This document shows positions 7,601 to 13,831 of a stretch of 14,222 nt of DNA, in pieces. The notes beneath the pieces were generated by a model. It was not told the DNA's origin. It saw nothing but the letters and a program-made list of their open reading frames with translations, and ran no database searches. This DNA comes from Microcoleaceae cyanobacterium UBA9251 (GTDB lineage Bacteria; Cyanobacteriota; Cyanobacteriia; Cyanobacteriales; Microcoleaceae), in contig DPLL01000468.1 in the NCBI GenBank assembly GCA_003542015.1, positions 7,424 to 21,645 on the forward strand, read 5' to 3'. The stretch's first letter is position 1. Each line of letters starts with the position of its first letter. Both the position numbers and the translations under genes were made by a program.

Positions 7601-7958
7601 TTTGGGTAGGAAGTGCGATCGCCCTAATTTCTCGGCGAATTGATGAGTTTTCCGCTGTCAATTCTGGGTTTTTAGTTTTTGCAGATCGCCTAATTTTTTT
7701 GCCTTTTTCCTGTGGACTTTCGGCGGTAACAGAGCTTAGTCGAAGTGCGGTTTCGGGGAACTGCCAATTCAGTTTACCAGACTGCTGCAAGGAAGTTAGG
7801 AAAGTCTTTAACTCAGCTTCGGTCATTGCCAAGGGAAGGCGAAGATTCATCCCCGATTCTATGGTATCGATCGCCTCTATTTTCCGCCAAGTTTCCCCCC
7901 AAATAAATAAGCCTTTGTCTTCTGTATCGAGTAACCAGCTACCGTGTAAAATTGCCAT
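4605..7958 (-). CDS. SNF2-family DEAD/DEAH-box helicase, 1117 aa
   Basis: This is a double-stranded DNA translocase of the bacterial SNF2/Rad54-like group (HepA-like ATPase). The N-terminal 600 residues carry the bacterial SNF2-associated region. The ATPase core follows: Walker A ADDMGCGKTPQ with Lys663, Walker B LVLDEAQ with Asp758-Glu759, motif III LTGTPVENRLQELW, then FILRRLKTDK. The second RecA lobe has SLIFTQFAEW, the motif V segment ILSLKAGGTGLNLT and the motif VI segment QATDRVFRIGQ with the arginine finger region. Family members usually read GLGKT in Walker A; here Leu is replaced by Cys. The start MAILHGSWLLDTED matches the family's usual N-terminus. The SWIM gene follows on the same strand, suggesting an operon. 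The likely role is DNA repair, remodelling or clearing protein from DNA; the exact function is unknown. Confidence 0.93.
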   Translation of the reverse strand: MAILHGSWLLDTEDKGLFIWGETWRKIEAIDTIESGMNLRLPLAMTEAELKTFLTSLQQSGKLNWQFPETALRLSSVTAESPQEKGKKIRRSAKTKNPELTAENSSIRREIRAIALPTQISESNINLVMPQHSAAALSSPAKTEDIYLYPWQVEGFCLNPQAAFIFLQALPLNSTEADFFVGSDLRFWSYIARWSLDLLARCKFLPALEIQSDGSAIAKWQPLLDSSTDQLRLATFSKQMPTACRTYQGQEEGSSAADLVTDLTDARQGNSAASKVRDMAVDLPVGAQELVLGFLGSVVDSQVRSAISSNMGSTLEIKTVSPTREWLQSLQQESGIVQAESAALEKLATKLSAWKAPLQNALSQQHQFRTCFQLIPPPPGKAEWSLNYCLQAADENEFLVDARTVWNNSVERFNYAGRTIELPQETLLSGLGLASKLYPLIEPTLQAQRPQSCPLKPLDAYNFIKSVAWRFTDSGLGVVLPPSLSHTDGWASRLGLSIQAETPKINPAKGGVGLQSLLSFKWELTIGGQRISKAEFDRLVELNSPLVEINGEWVELRAPDVRAAQTFFASRKEQMTLSLEDALRLASGDSQTIEKLPVVNFEATGQLQELLNTLNNNEAVSAIAPASFRGELRPYQALGVGWLAFLERWGLGACLADDMGCGKTPQLIAFLLHLQENEALENPTLVICPTSVLGNWEREVKKFGPTLKVLLHHGEKRAKGKAFAAAIKGKDLIITSYALVFRDAKEIQSTKWQGLVLDEAQNIKNSDSQQSKIVRQIEASFKIALTGTPVENRLQELWSILEFLNPGYLGPRNFFQRRFAIPIEKYGDRESLQTLRSLVRPFILRRLKTDKSIIQDLPEKQEMTVFCGLATEQAKLYQKIVEMSIAELESAEGIQRRGMILALLVRLKQLCNHPALLMAKQNPKALGIKSQESGKLQRLLEMLEEVVAEGDRSLIFTQFAEWGKLLKPHLEQHLGREVLFLYGGIKQQQREEMIDRFQHDPQGPPIMILSLKAGGTGLNLTRATHVFHYDRWWNPAVENQATDRVFRIGQTRNVQVHKFVCTGTLEEKIHDMIESKKALAEQVVSAGENWITELDTDQLRNLLILDRNAIIETEEES

Positions 7959-7970
7959 TTTATTTAACTC

Positions 7971-8010
7971 AGTTATTAGTTGTAAGTTATTAGTTATTAG
8001 TTATTGGTTA
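7971..8010. repeat. Heptanucleotide tandem repeat (TTATTAG type)
   Basis: About five units of the heptamer AGTTATT/TTATTAG, the last drifting to TTATTGG, the same unit seen at 975-1008. It lies 12 bases upstream of the SNF2 start codon and so falls in its 5' leader. Confidence 0.8.
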
Positions 8011-8030
8011 GATTTAAATTACCAATCAAT

Positions 8031-8058
8031 CTAAAATCTAAAATCTAAAATCTAAAAT
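8031..8058. repeat. Heptanucleotide tandem repeat (CTAAAAT x4)
   Basis: Four perfect units of CTAAAAT. It belongs to the heptamer repeat cluster between the SNF2 gene and pnp. Confidence 0.85.
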
Positions 8059-8067
8059 TGTCCAATT

Positions 8068-8121
8068 CCCTATGCCCCATGCCCCATCCCGGAGCTTCGC
8101 TTCGCCCAATGCCCTATGCCC
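8068..8121. repeat. Degenerate heptamer repeat (ATGCCCC/ATGCCCT)
   Basis: Units of ATGCCCC and ATGCCCT/CCAATGC are interrupted by CGGAGCTTCGCTTCG, itself a small hairpin-like insert. It is the reverse complement of the GGGCATG block at 4480-4516. Confidence 0.75.
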
Positions 8122-8208
8122 AAACGAAAGTCAATCGTACCATCTATTTCAGGTATTGGGCGATCGCCCCATCGACCAGACCATCTCAACAATACCTAAA
8201 CAACAGAG

Positions 8209-8269
8209 TATAATTACTCATAATTTCAGTGCCAAAACTCGCTCGGACAGGGGATTATCCCTGTCTTTT
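8209..8269 (+). promoter_or_regulatory. Candidate pnp promoter (-10) and leader hairpin
   Basis: TATAAT at 8209-8214 has no strong -35. A start near 8221 would place the hairpin GACAGGG-GATTAT-CCCTGTC (8246-8265), followed by TTTT, inside a leader of about 130 bases. It could attenuate pnp or serve as an RNase target in autoregulation, as is known for the E. coli pnp leader. It may instead simply end upstream transcription. Confidence 0.4.
8246..8269 (+). terminator. Terminator-like hairpin upstream of pnp
   Basis: A perfect 7-bp stem, GACAGGG/CCCTGTC, has a 6-base loop and is followed at once by TTTT. No plus-strand gene ends nearby, so its role would be in the pnp leader or against read-through. 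Confidence 0.5.
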
Positions 8270-8350
8270 GGCTCTCATCTCTCAAACCCCTGTGGTTAAT
8301 GCTACGATCCCGACAGAGAAAGAATGTGGTAGATAAGGAAACAGTGCTAC

Positions 8351-10504
8351 ATGGTAGAGATAGACAAGTCAATATCCTTTGATGGACGGGATATTAGGCT
8401 GAAGATTGGTTTACTGGCGCCTCAAGCAGGCGGTGCAGTTTTGATTCAGTCAGGTGAGACGGCGGTTTTAGTAACAGCCACCCGTTCTCAGGGGAGAGAG
8501 GGAATTGATTTCCTGCCCCTGTTGGTGGATTACGAAGAGAGACTGTACGCTGGCGGTAAAATTCCCGGTGGATTTTTGCGCCGGGAGGGGCGTCCTCCAG
8601 AAAAAGTGACTTTAACAGGTCGTTTGATCGATCGCCCCCTGCGTCCGCTATTTCCGAGCTGGCTCAGAGACGACATCCAAGTTGTAGCGACAACGCTGTC
8701 GATGGACGAACAAGTCCCCCCAGACGTCTTGGCGGTGACGGGCGCTTCAGTGGCGATACTGCTGGCAAGAATGCCGTTTTACGGGCCGATGGCGGCGGTG
8801 CGAGTCGGTTTGGTAGGAGATGATTTCATCATCAACCCAACCTACAGCGAAATCAAAGAAGGCGAATTAGATCTAGTGGTGGCGGGTTCTCCAGATGGAG
8901 TAATCATGGTGGAAGCCAGCGCTAATCAATTGCCCGAACAGGATATCATCGAGGCGATCGACTTCGGCTACGAAGCAGCCTGTGACTTGATCCAAGCCCA
9001 ACGCGAAATTATGGCGGAATTGGGAATAGATTTGGTGGTAGAAGAACGGCCACCCCTAGACTTAACCCTGGAAAACTTTATTCGCGATCGCGCCGCAGCC
9101 CCAATCCGCTTTATTTTGTCGAAATTTGAACAAGACAAAAATCAGCGGAATGCAGCTTTAGACGAAGTTAAGGCAAATGCAGTCGAAGCTGCGATCGCCG
9201 AACTCTCAGAAGACGACCCAGTAAAACTAGCCGCCACCGCCAACAGCAAGGCGATCGACAACGTTTTCAAGGACGTCACCAAAACAATGATGCGTAAGCA
9301 AATCGTCGAAGATGGCGTCCGTGTAGACGGTCGCAAGCTAGACGAGGTGCGACCCGTTTCTTGTCGCGTAGGGGTGCTCCCGTCGCGAGTACACGGCAGT
9401 GCGTTGTTTAATCGAGGGTTAACCCAAGTCTTGTCCGCAGCCACCCTGGGAACCCCAGGCGATGCCCAAGACCTAGGAGACGACTTGCACCCACAGCAAG
9501 ACAAACGCTACCTGCACCACTACAACTTCCCACCGTTTTCCGTGGGAGAAACCAAGCCAATGCGATCGCCAGGACGGCGAGAAATCGGTCACGGAGCCCT
9601 CGCAGAAAGAGCTTTACTCCCCGTGTTGCCATCCAAAGAAGACTTCCCCTACGTGATTCGGGTAGTCTCAGAAGTCCTTTCCTCAGACGGTTCCACATCA
9701 ATGGGTTCCGTTTGCGCCTCAACGCTAGCATTAATGGATGCAGGCGTACCCCTGTCCCAACCCGTCAGCGGCGCGGCAATGGGGTTAATTAAAGAAGGCG
9801 ACGAAGTAAGAATTTTGACTGACATTCAGGCAATTGAAGACTTCTTAGGCGACATGGACTTCAAAGTAGCAGGTACCGACACCGGCATTACCGCTTTGCA
9901 GATGGACATGAAAATCAAAGGTTTACCCTTAGACGTGATAGCCAACGCCATCCGCCAAGCAAAACCAGCCAGACTGCACATTTTACAAAAAATGCTGGCA
10001 ACCATCGACACTCCCCGCAAGGAAATGTCACCCTTTGCACCGCGCTTGCTAACCCTAAAAATCGACCCCGAATTCATCGGTTTAGTAATTGGGCCAGGCG
10101 GCAAAACAATCAAAGCCATCACCGAAGAAACCGGAGTCAAAATCGACATCGAAGACGACGGAACAGTGACAATTGCCGGCAACGACGGCGAAAAAGCCCA
10201 GCGGGCTTACAGCATTATCCAAGGCATGACACGCAAGTTAAATGCAGGAGACGTGTATATTGGCAAAGTAACTCGAATTATTCCGATCGGCGCTTTCGTA
10301 GAGATTTTGCCAGGAAAAGAAGGAATGATTCACATTTCCCAGCTAGCCGACTACCGCGTCGGAAAAGTGGAAGACGAGTTAGCTGTCAACGATGAAGTGA
10401 TTGTCAAAGTGCGAGAAATTGACAACAAAGGTCGGATCAACTTAACCCGATTGAACATTCATCCCGACGAAGCGGTAGCCGCCCGCGAAGCGTTGAATAA
10501 ATAG
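8351..10504 (+). CDS. pnp: Polyribonucleotide nucleotidyltransferase (PNPase), 717 aa
   Basis: PNPase is a trimeric 3'-5' phosphorolytic exoribonuclease that also adds heteropolymeric tails; in cyanobacteria it is the main enzyme making such tails. The domains are in the usual order. The first RNase PH domain covers roughly 5-145, an all-alpha linker about 240-320, and the second RNase PH domain about 325-545. That second domain holds the phosphate- and metal-binding signature LGDMDFKVAGTDTG (Asp501, Asp503) and Asp519 in ALQMDMK. A KH domain follows with VIGPGGKTIKAI (GPGG at 581-584), then an S1 domain at about 633-700 (GDVYIGKVTRI ... GRINLTRLN). Length and domain set are normal. The start has AAGGAA at 8335-8340. 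It is monocistronic and convergent with the downstream pentapeptide-RidA gene. A leader hairpin may regulate it. Confidence 0.97.
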   Translation: MVEIDKSISFDGRDIRLKIGLLAPQAGGAVLIQSGETAVLVTATRSQGREGIDFLPLLVDYEERLYAGGKIPGGFLRREGRPPEKVTLTGRLIDRPLRPLFPSWLRDDIQVVATTLSMDEQVPPDVLAVTGASVAILLARMPFYGPMAAVRVGLVGDDFIINPTYSEIKEGELDLVVAGSPDGVIMVEASANQLPEQDIIEAIDFGYEAACDLIQAQREIMAELGIDLVVEERPPLDLTLENFIRDRAAAPIRFILSKFEQDKNQRNAALDEVKANAVEAAIAELSEDDPVKLAATANSKAIDNVFKDVTKTMMRKQIVEDGVRVDGRKLDEVRPVSCRVGVLPSRVHGSALFNRGLTQVLSAATLGTPGDAQDLGDDLHPQQDKRYLHHYNFPPFSVGETKPMRSPGRREIGHGALAERALLPVLPSKEDFPYVIRVVSEVLSSDGSTSMGSVCASTLALMDAGVPLSQPVSGAAMGLIKEGDEVRILTDIQAIEDFLGDMDFKVAGTDTGITALQMDMKIKGLPLDVIANAIRQAKPARLHILQKMLATIDTPRKEMSPFAPRLLTLKIDPEFIGLVIGPGGKTIKAITEETGVKIDIEDDGTVTIAGNDGEKAQRAYSIIQGMTRKLNAGDVYIGKVTRIIPIGAFVEILPGKEGMIHISQLADYRVGKVEDELAVNDEVIVKVREIDNKGRINLTRLNIHPDEAVAAREALNK

Positions 10505-10508
10505 TTGA

Positions 10509-10603
10509 CAGTTGGTAATTGGTAATTGCTTGAGGAGTAATTGCTAATTGCTAATTGGCAACAGATAATTAGTAATTAGTAGTAAATTCTAATTGCTAAT
10601 TGA
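10509..10603. repeat. Heptamer-type repeat block (TAATTGG/TAATTGC)
   Basis: Repeated TAATTGG, TAATTGC and TAATTAG units are partly out of register, starting five bases after the pnp stop codon. It is the same class as the other heptamer blocks in the window. Confidence 0.75.
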
Positions 10604-10609
10604 GCTTAA

Positions 10610-10634
10610 ATCTGAGGATTTCAGATAGATTTTG
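10610..10634 (+). terminator. Weak hairpin, possible pnp terminator
   Basis: ATCTGA (10610-10615) pairs with TCAGAT (10621-10626), and AGATTTT follows. The stem is short and AT-rich, so this is only a candidate; the first 105 bases after pnp are repeat sequence. Confidence 0.3.
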
Positions 10635-10640
10635 GAGTAG

Positions 10641-10700
10641 AGTGCGCGACAGCGACAGGTCAAATGCGATCGGCTGTAGAAGTTAATACATTCGCGCACT
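10641..10700. repeat. Spaced perfect inverted repeat AGTGCGCGA/TCGCGCACT
   Basis: Nine-base perfect arms at 10641-10649 and 10692-10700 enclose 42 bases that include a second small pairing (CAGC...GCTG). It could form a structured RNA of about 60 bases in the 3' region of pnp. Confidence 0.5.
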
Positions 10701-10749
10701 TTCCCCTCAGCGGTTGCTATACATAAACTTGAGAATTATTCAACTCTCC

Positions 10750-10785
10750 CCCCTCTGCCTCTGCGCCCTCTGCGGCCTCTGCGGT
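10750..10785. repeat. CTCTGCG-type degenerate tandem repeat
   Basis: Four CCTCTGCG-like units (CCTCTGCCTCTGCGCCCTCT...) end in GCGGTTAAA. A related block, CCTTCGTGTCCTTCGCGTCT, ends in TCGCGGTT at about 12332-12360. The sequence is low in complexity and dispersed, and does not look coding. Confidence 0.6.
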
Positions 10786-10822
10786 TAAATCACTCAGAAA
10801 CATAAAAAACAACAAAATATCC

Positions 10823-10855
10823 AGAAACCAGACTTATTGAAAAAGCCTGGTTTCT
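10823..10855 (-). terminator. Hairpin behind the first pentapeptide-RidA gene
   Basis: AGAAACCAGACT (10823-10834) pairs with AGCCTGGTTTCT (10844-10855), 11 of 12 positions, with a 9-base loop. On the minus strand it follows the stop codon of the gene at 10870 by 14 bases and is followed by a T-rich stretch, so it may act as terminator. It belongs to the AGAAACC hairpin family in this window. Confidence 0.5.
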
Positions 10856-10869
10856 CAAATAAGATAAAA

Positions 10870-12093
10870 TCAAATAACAGCAATACAATCAATTTCAACT
10901 AACACATCCTTCGGCAAACGCGAAACCTCAACACAAGCCCGCGCAGGTGCAGTTTCCGCATCAAAATATTTCGCATAAACCGCATTCACAGCAGCGAAAT
11001 CATTCATATCCTTAAGAAAAACCGTAGTTTTCACAACATCTAACCAAGTCGCGCCAGCTTCTGTCAGAATAGCTTCGAGATTGGCCATAACTTGTTCGGT
11101 TTGTTTAGCCACATCGTCAGTGTAGACAATATTGTTTAGTCTAAGGTCGATCGCAATTTGGCCAGCTACAAACAGCATAGTGCCCGAAGCGGCGATCGCT
11201 TGATTGTAAGGGCCAACGGGTGCGGGTGCTTTGTCAGTACGAATAATTTTGCGCGTCATAGATGTTACTTTTTGAGATTCTTGTTGATTGGTTTCCGGTT
11301 TGTAAAATTCTCCATCGGGCATGATTGTACCAGTGAAGTCTGCATCCTTGATGTTCATACCATAAATATTGGCATCAGTCAAGTCGGCTCTCTTAAGCTT
11401 AGCACCCTCCAGATTTGCTCGCATCAAATTAGCTTGTTTAAGACCTGTTCTCTCTAAATTTGCACCCTGCAAACAAGCGTTTCTCAGATTGATTGCTATC
11501 AATTCGGCTCCAGCTAAATCGGCTTCTGCTAGATTGATACCCGACAAGTCCTGCTGAGACAAATTCACACCGCGAAGCTTGGCTCCCTGAAGATTAGTAT
11601 CTTTGATTTTTATGCTAGTTATATCTGCCCGACTTAAGTCTGCTTCAGTCAAGTTTGCTTTAGTCAGGTTTGCATTATTGAGTTTAGCTCTACTCAAACA
11701 CACTTCAATTAAAGATGCTTCAGTGAAGTTTGCAGAAGCTAGTTGGGCATCACTTAGGTTTGCTTCATGCAAGTTCGCATTACTAAAATTAGCAGAATTC
11801 AAATTGGCTTTACTCAAATCAGCACCGCACAAATCTGCATCAGTGAAGTTTACAGAAGAAGAAGCTACTAACCCGCTCAAATTTGCGCCTGTCAGAAATG
11901 CCTTGGTGAGGTTTGTAACATGAAGCGTTGCTTTGGTTAGGTTGGCCTCATTCAACTCTGCTGCTGTCAAGTTTGCAGAGGTTAAGTCTATCCCACTCAA
12001 GTCAGCACCTTTGAGGTCTACACCTCTGAGCATAGCTGAATGAAATTGTCGTTCGCCTTTAGCGTATCTTTCTAAAAGTTCTTCAGCATCCAT
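10870..12093 (-). CDS. Pentapeptide-repeat protein fused to RidA deaminase, 407 aa (copy 1)
   Basis: Residues 1-265 are tandem A(D/N)LxX pentapeptides, which form a right-handed quadrilateral beta-helix. The opening MDAEELLERYAKGERQF and closing TGTIMPDGEFY are the usual ends of a cyanobacterial pentapeptide protein. After a 12-residue polar linker, residues 279-407 are a complete RidA (YjgF/YER057c/UK114) domain of 129 residues. It has GPYNQA (Tyr296), VAGQIAID, the substrate-carboxylate Arg385 in ARACVEV and Glu400 in VEIDCIAVI. RidA enzymes hydrolyse reactive enamines/imines made by PLP enzymes and act as trimers. The frame is open throughout, with no stop between the parts. The RidA start Met279 is kept, and internal initiation is possible but lacks a ribosome site. 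There is no signal peptide or membrane segment. The domain calls are firm; the function of the fusion is unknown. Confidence 0.9.
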   Translation of the reverse strand: MDAEELLERYAKGERQFHSAMLRGVDLKGADLSGIDLTSANLTAAELNEANLTKATLHVTNLTKAFLTGANLSGLVASSSVNFTDADLCGADLSKANLNSANFSNANLHEANLSDAQLASANFTEASLIEVCLSRAKLNNANLTKANLTEADLSRADITSIKIKDTNLQGAKLRGVNLSQQDLSGINLAEADLAGAELIAINLRNACLQGANLERTGLKQANLMRANLEGAKLKRADLTDANIYGMNIKDADFTGTIMPDGEFYKPETNQQESQKVTSMTRKIIRTDKAPAPVGPYNQAIAASGTMLFVAGQIAIDLRLNNIVYTDDVAKQTEQVMANLEAILTEAGATWLDVVKTTVFLKDMNDFAAVNAVYAKYFDAETAPARACVEVSRLPKDVLVEIDCIAVI

Positions 12094-12133
12094 AAATAAC
12101 CCCGCCCTCCGCTACACCCTACATTCCCAACCT

Positions 12134-12273
12134 ACCACCAAAACGCCAACACGCGCTCATTCATCTGAGTCAAGCCGCGTCAATCCACTCTTTAAAAAAA
12201 TACTATCTGCTACCCAGAAAATCCCCTGTTTTCACCGCAGATAAAGACAGATAACGCTGATAAACGCAGATAA
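12134..12273. repeat. Dispersed repeat copy A (ACCACCAAAACGCC ... CGCAGATAA)
   Basis: It begins ACCACCAAAACGCCAACACG, continues through CGCGTCAATCCACTCTTT and AATACTATCTGC, and ends with ACCGCAGATAAAGACAGATA and further CGCAGATAA units. It lies about 40 bases upstream of the start codon of copy 1. Copy B has the same order upstream of copy 2. Confidence 0.75.
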
Positions 12274-12408
12274 AGTAAGACACCCTTCCCGATAAAAGAC
12301 CATCAACTGCTTCCTTCCTCTTCATGCTTCTTCCTTCGTGTCCTTCGCGTCTTCGCGGTTCAATAAAACTAATTCTTCCGGCTCAAAACGAGCCAAAAAA
12401 AGCCAAAG

Positions 12409-12490
12409 TACCATCAAAACGCCAACACGCGCTCATCTGAGTCAAGCCGCGTCAATCCACTCTTTGAAAAAATACTATCGGCGGTTAAAA
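12409..12490. repeat. Dispersed repeat copy A', truncated
   Basis: It is nearly identical to the first half of copy A (ACCATCAAAACGCCAACACG, then CGCGTCAATCCACTCTTTG and AATACTATCGG). It lacks the ACCGCAGATAAA tail and ends GCGGTTAAAAAG. It lies 26 bases past the 3' end of copy 2. Confidence 0.75.
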
Positions 12491-12516
12491 AGAGAACTTT
12501 AACTCAAAACATGAAA

Positions 12517-13788
12517 TCAAATCACAGCAATACAATCAATTTCAACTAACACATCCTTCGGTAAACGCGAAACCTCAACACAAGCCCGCGCCGGTGCAGT
12601 TTCCGCATCAAAATACTTGGCATAAACCGCATTCACAGCAGCGAAATCATTCATATCCTTAAGAAAAATCGTAGTTTTCACGACATCTAACCAAGTCGCG
12701 CCAGCTTCTGTTAAAATGGCTTCGAGATTTGCCATAACTTGTTGTGTTTGTTTAGCCACATCGTCAGTGTAGACAATATTGTTTAGTCTCAGGTCGATCG
12801 CAATTTGGCCAGCTACAAACATCATATTACCCGTAGCGACGATCGCTTGATTGTAAGGGCCCACTGGTGCCGGAGCTTTCTCAGTACGAATAATTTTGCG
12901 CGTCATAGATGTCACTCTCTTCGACAACATACTAGACGCTTGTTGAGAAGTTTGTTTGTTGTCGAGTTGGCGATTGGAGCCTCTTTGATCGCCTACGGGC
13001 TCGTAGATTTCTCCATCAGGCATTGTCGCACCAGTGAAGTCGGCATTTTTGATATTCCAACCATAGCTTTGAGCATCTGTCAAGTCGGCTTTCTGAAAGT
13101 TGGAATCCTCCAAATTTGCCCTAATCAAATTTGCTTTTTGAAGACTCGCTCTTTCGAGATTTGTCCCTTCCAGATCAGCTTTTTGCAAATTAGTCCCTGT
13201 GAGATTTGCTGCACTAAGATCCGCCTCAGCCAGATTCACCCCTGATAAGTTCAATGCTGACAGATTGACTCCTCGGAGTTTGGCTTTCTGGAGATTGGAA
13301 TCTTCGAGACTAGCACCCTCTAACTTCACTTGACTCATTTCTGCTCCTGTCAAGTTTGCACCAGTCAAATTTGAATTGCTCAGATTTGCTCTATTCAAAT
13401 TTGCGTTCTTCAAGGTGGCTTTAGTTAACAATACTGAGCTTAATTGAGCACCCCTCATGTTTGCATTGTTCAGCTTAGTATTACTCAAATCTGCCTTACT
13501 GAGGTTGGCCATACTCAAGTCAGCACCGCTGAGGTCTGCTAAACTGAAGTTGGCATTACCATAGGCCCCACTTAAGTTGGCTCCTAGCAGGGTTGCTCTA
13601 CTGAAGTTTGCTCCTTGGAGGTTTGCATTGTTCAGATTTGCATTGTTCAACTCCGAACCTGTCAAATTTGCATTGTATAGGTCTATGCCGCTCAGGTTTG
13701 CTCCTTTGAGGTCTATCCCACTTAACTGTGCTCCCCGAAAGTCCCGTTGTCCGGCTGCGTATTTTTCTAAAAGTTCTTCAGTATCCAT
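12517..13788 (-). CDS. Pentapeptide-repeat protein fused to RidA deaminase, 423 aa (copy 2)
   Basis: This is the paralogue of the gene at 10870-12093, with the same architecture. It has MDTEELLEKYAAGQRDF, about 265 residues of A(D/N)LxX pentapeptides ending ATMPDGEIY, a linker of about 28 residues, then a 129-residue RidA domain from Met295. Key RidA residues are present: GPYNQA (Tyr312), Arg401 and Glu416. Compared with copy 1 the RidA domain differs at only 7 of 129 positions, none in the last 49. The pentapeptide part differs at many positions, and the linker is longer (RQLDNKQTSQQASSMLSKR is extra). It is transcribed first of the pair. A gap of 423 bases with repeats separates the two, so co-transcription is uncertain. 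No strong ribosome site precedes either ATG; both share the leader GGTTATTT-ATG. Soluble, probably trimeric through RidA. Confidence 0.9.
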   Translation of the reverse strand: MDTEELLEKYAAGQRDFRGAQLSGIDLKGANLSGIDLYNANLTGSELNNANLNNANLQGANFSRATLLGANLSGAYGNANFSLADLSGADLSMANLSKADLSNTKLNNANMRGAQLSSVLLTKATLKNANLNRANLSNSNLTGANLTGAEMSQVKLEGASLEDSNLQKAKLRGVNLSALNLSGVNLAEADLSAANLTGTNLQKADLEGTNLERASLQKANLIRANLEDSNFQKADLTDAQSYGWNIKNADFTGATMPDGEIYEPVGDQRGSNRQLDNKQTSQQASSMLSKRVTSMTRKIIRTEKAPAPVGPYNQAIVATGNMMFVAGQIAIDLRLNNIVYTDDVAKQTQQVMANLEAILTEAGATWLDVVKTTIFLKDMNDFAAVNAVYAKYFDAETAPARACVEVSRLPKDVLVEIDCIAVI

Positions 13789-13831
13789 AAATAACCGATC
13801 GCCTTCTCGTTATACCCCACTTGACCAGCGT

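Larger units (their letters stand above)
7959..8350. other. Divergent intergenic region between SNF2 gene and pnp
   Basis: This 392-base gap separates the two divergent genes. It contains three heptamer repeat blocks (listed separately) at 7971-8010, 8031-8058 and 8068-8121. These are followed by a HIP1-type site near 8161, a TATAAT at 8209-8214 and a terminator-like hairpin at 8246-8269. No convincing small gene was seen on either strand. Confidence 0.7.
10505..10869. other. Convergent intergenic region after pnp
   Basis: This 365-base gap lies between pnp and the end of the first pentapeptide-RidA gene. It holds a TAATTGG/TAATTGC heptamer block, a small hairpin (10610-10626), a spaced perfect inverted repeat (10641-10700), a CTCTGCG-type repeat and a hairpin next to 10870, all listed separately. 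I see no gene in it. Confidence 0.7.
12094..12516. other. Intergenic region between the two pentapeptide-RidA genes
   Basis: The 423 bases hold two copies of the ATCTGCG/CGCAGAT repeat family (12134-12273 and 12409-12490) that share a long nearly identical stretch. Between them lie a CTTCG-rich block (about 12302-12360) and a small hairpin GGCTC-AAAAC-GAGCC (12380-12394). No gene is evident. The region is the 3' flank of copy 2 and the 5' flank of copy 1. Confidence 0.7.

Noticed and set aside
7534..8034. A 166-codon plus-strand frame overlapping the SNF2 start
   Set aside because: It is antisense to the well-supported helicase, ends in heptamer repeats, and has no recognisable domain.
11158..11923. 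Plus-strand reading frames opposite the first pentapeptide gene, rich in KFALL-like repeats
   Set aside because: They are antisense readings of the regular pentapeptide codons. The repeat pattern alone explains the long open frames.
12380..12394. GGCTC-AAAAC-GAGCC as terminator of copy 2
   Set aside because: On the minus strand the T-run lies before the stem, not after it, so it does not fit an intrinsic terminator for that gene.
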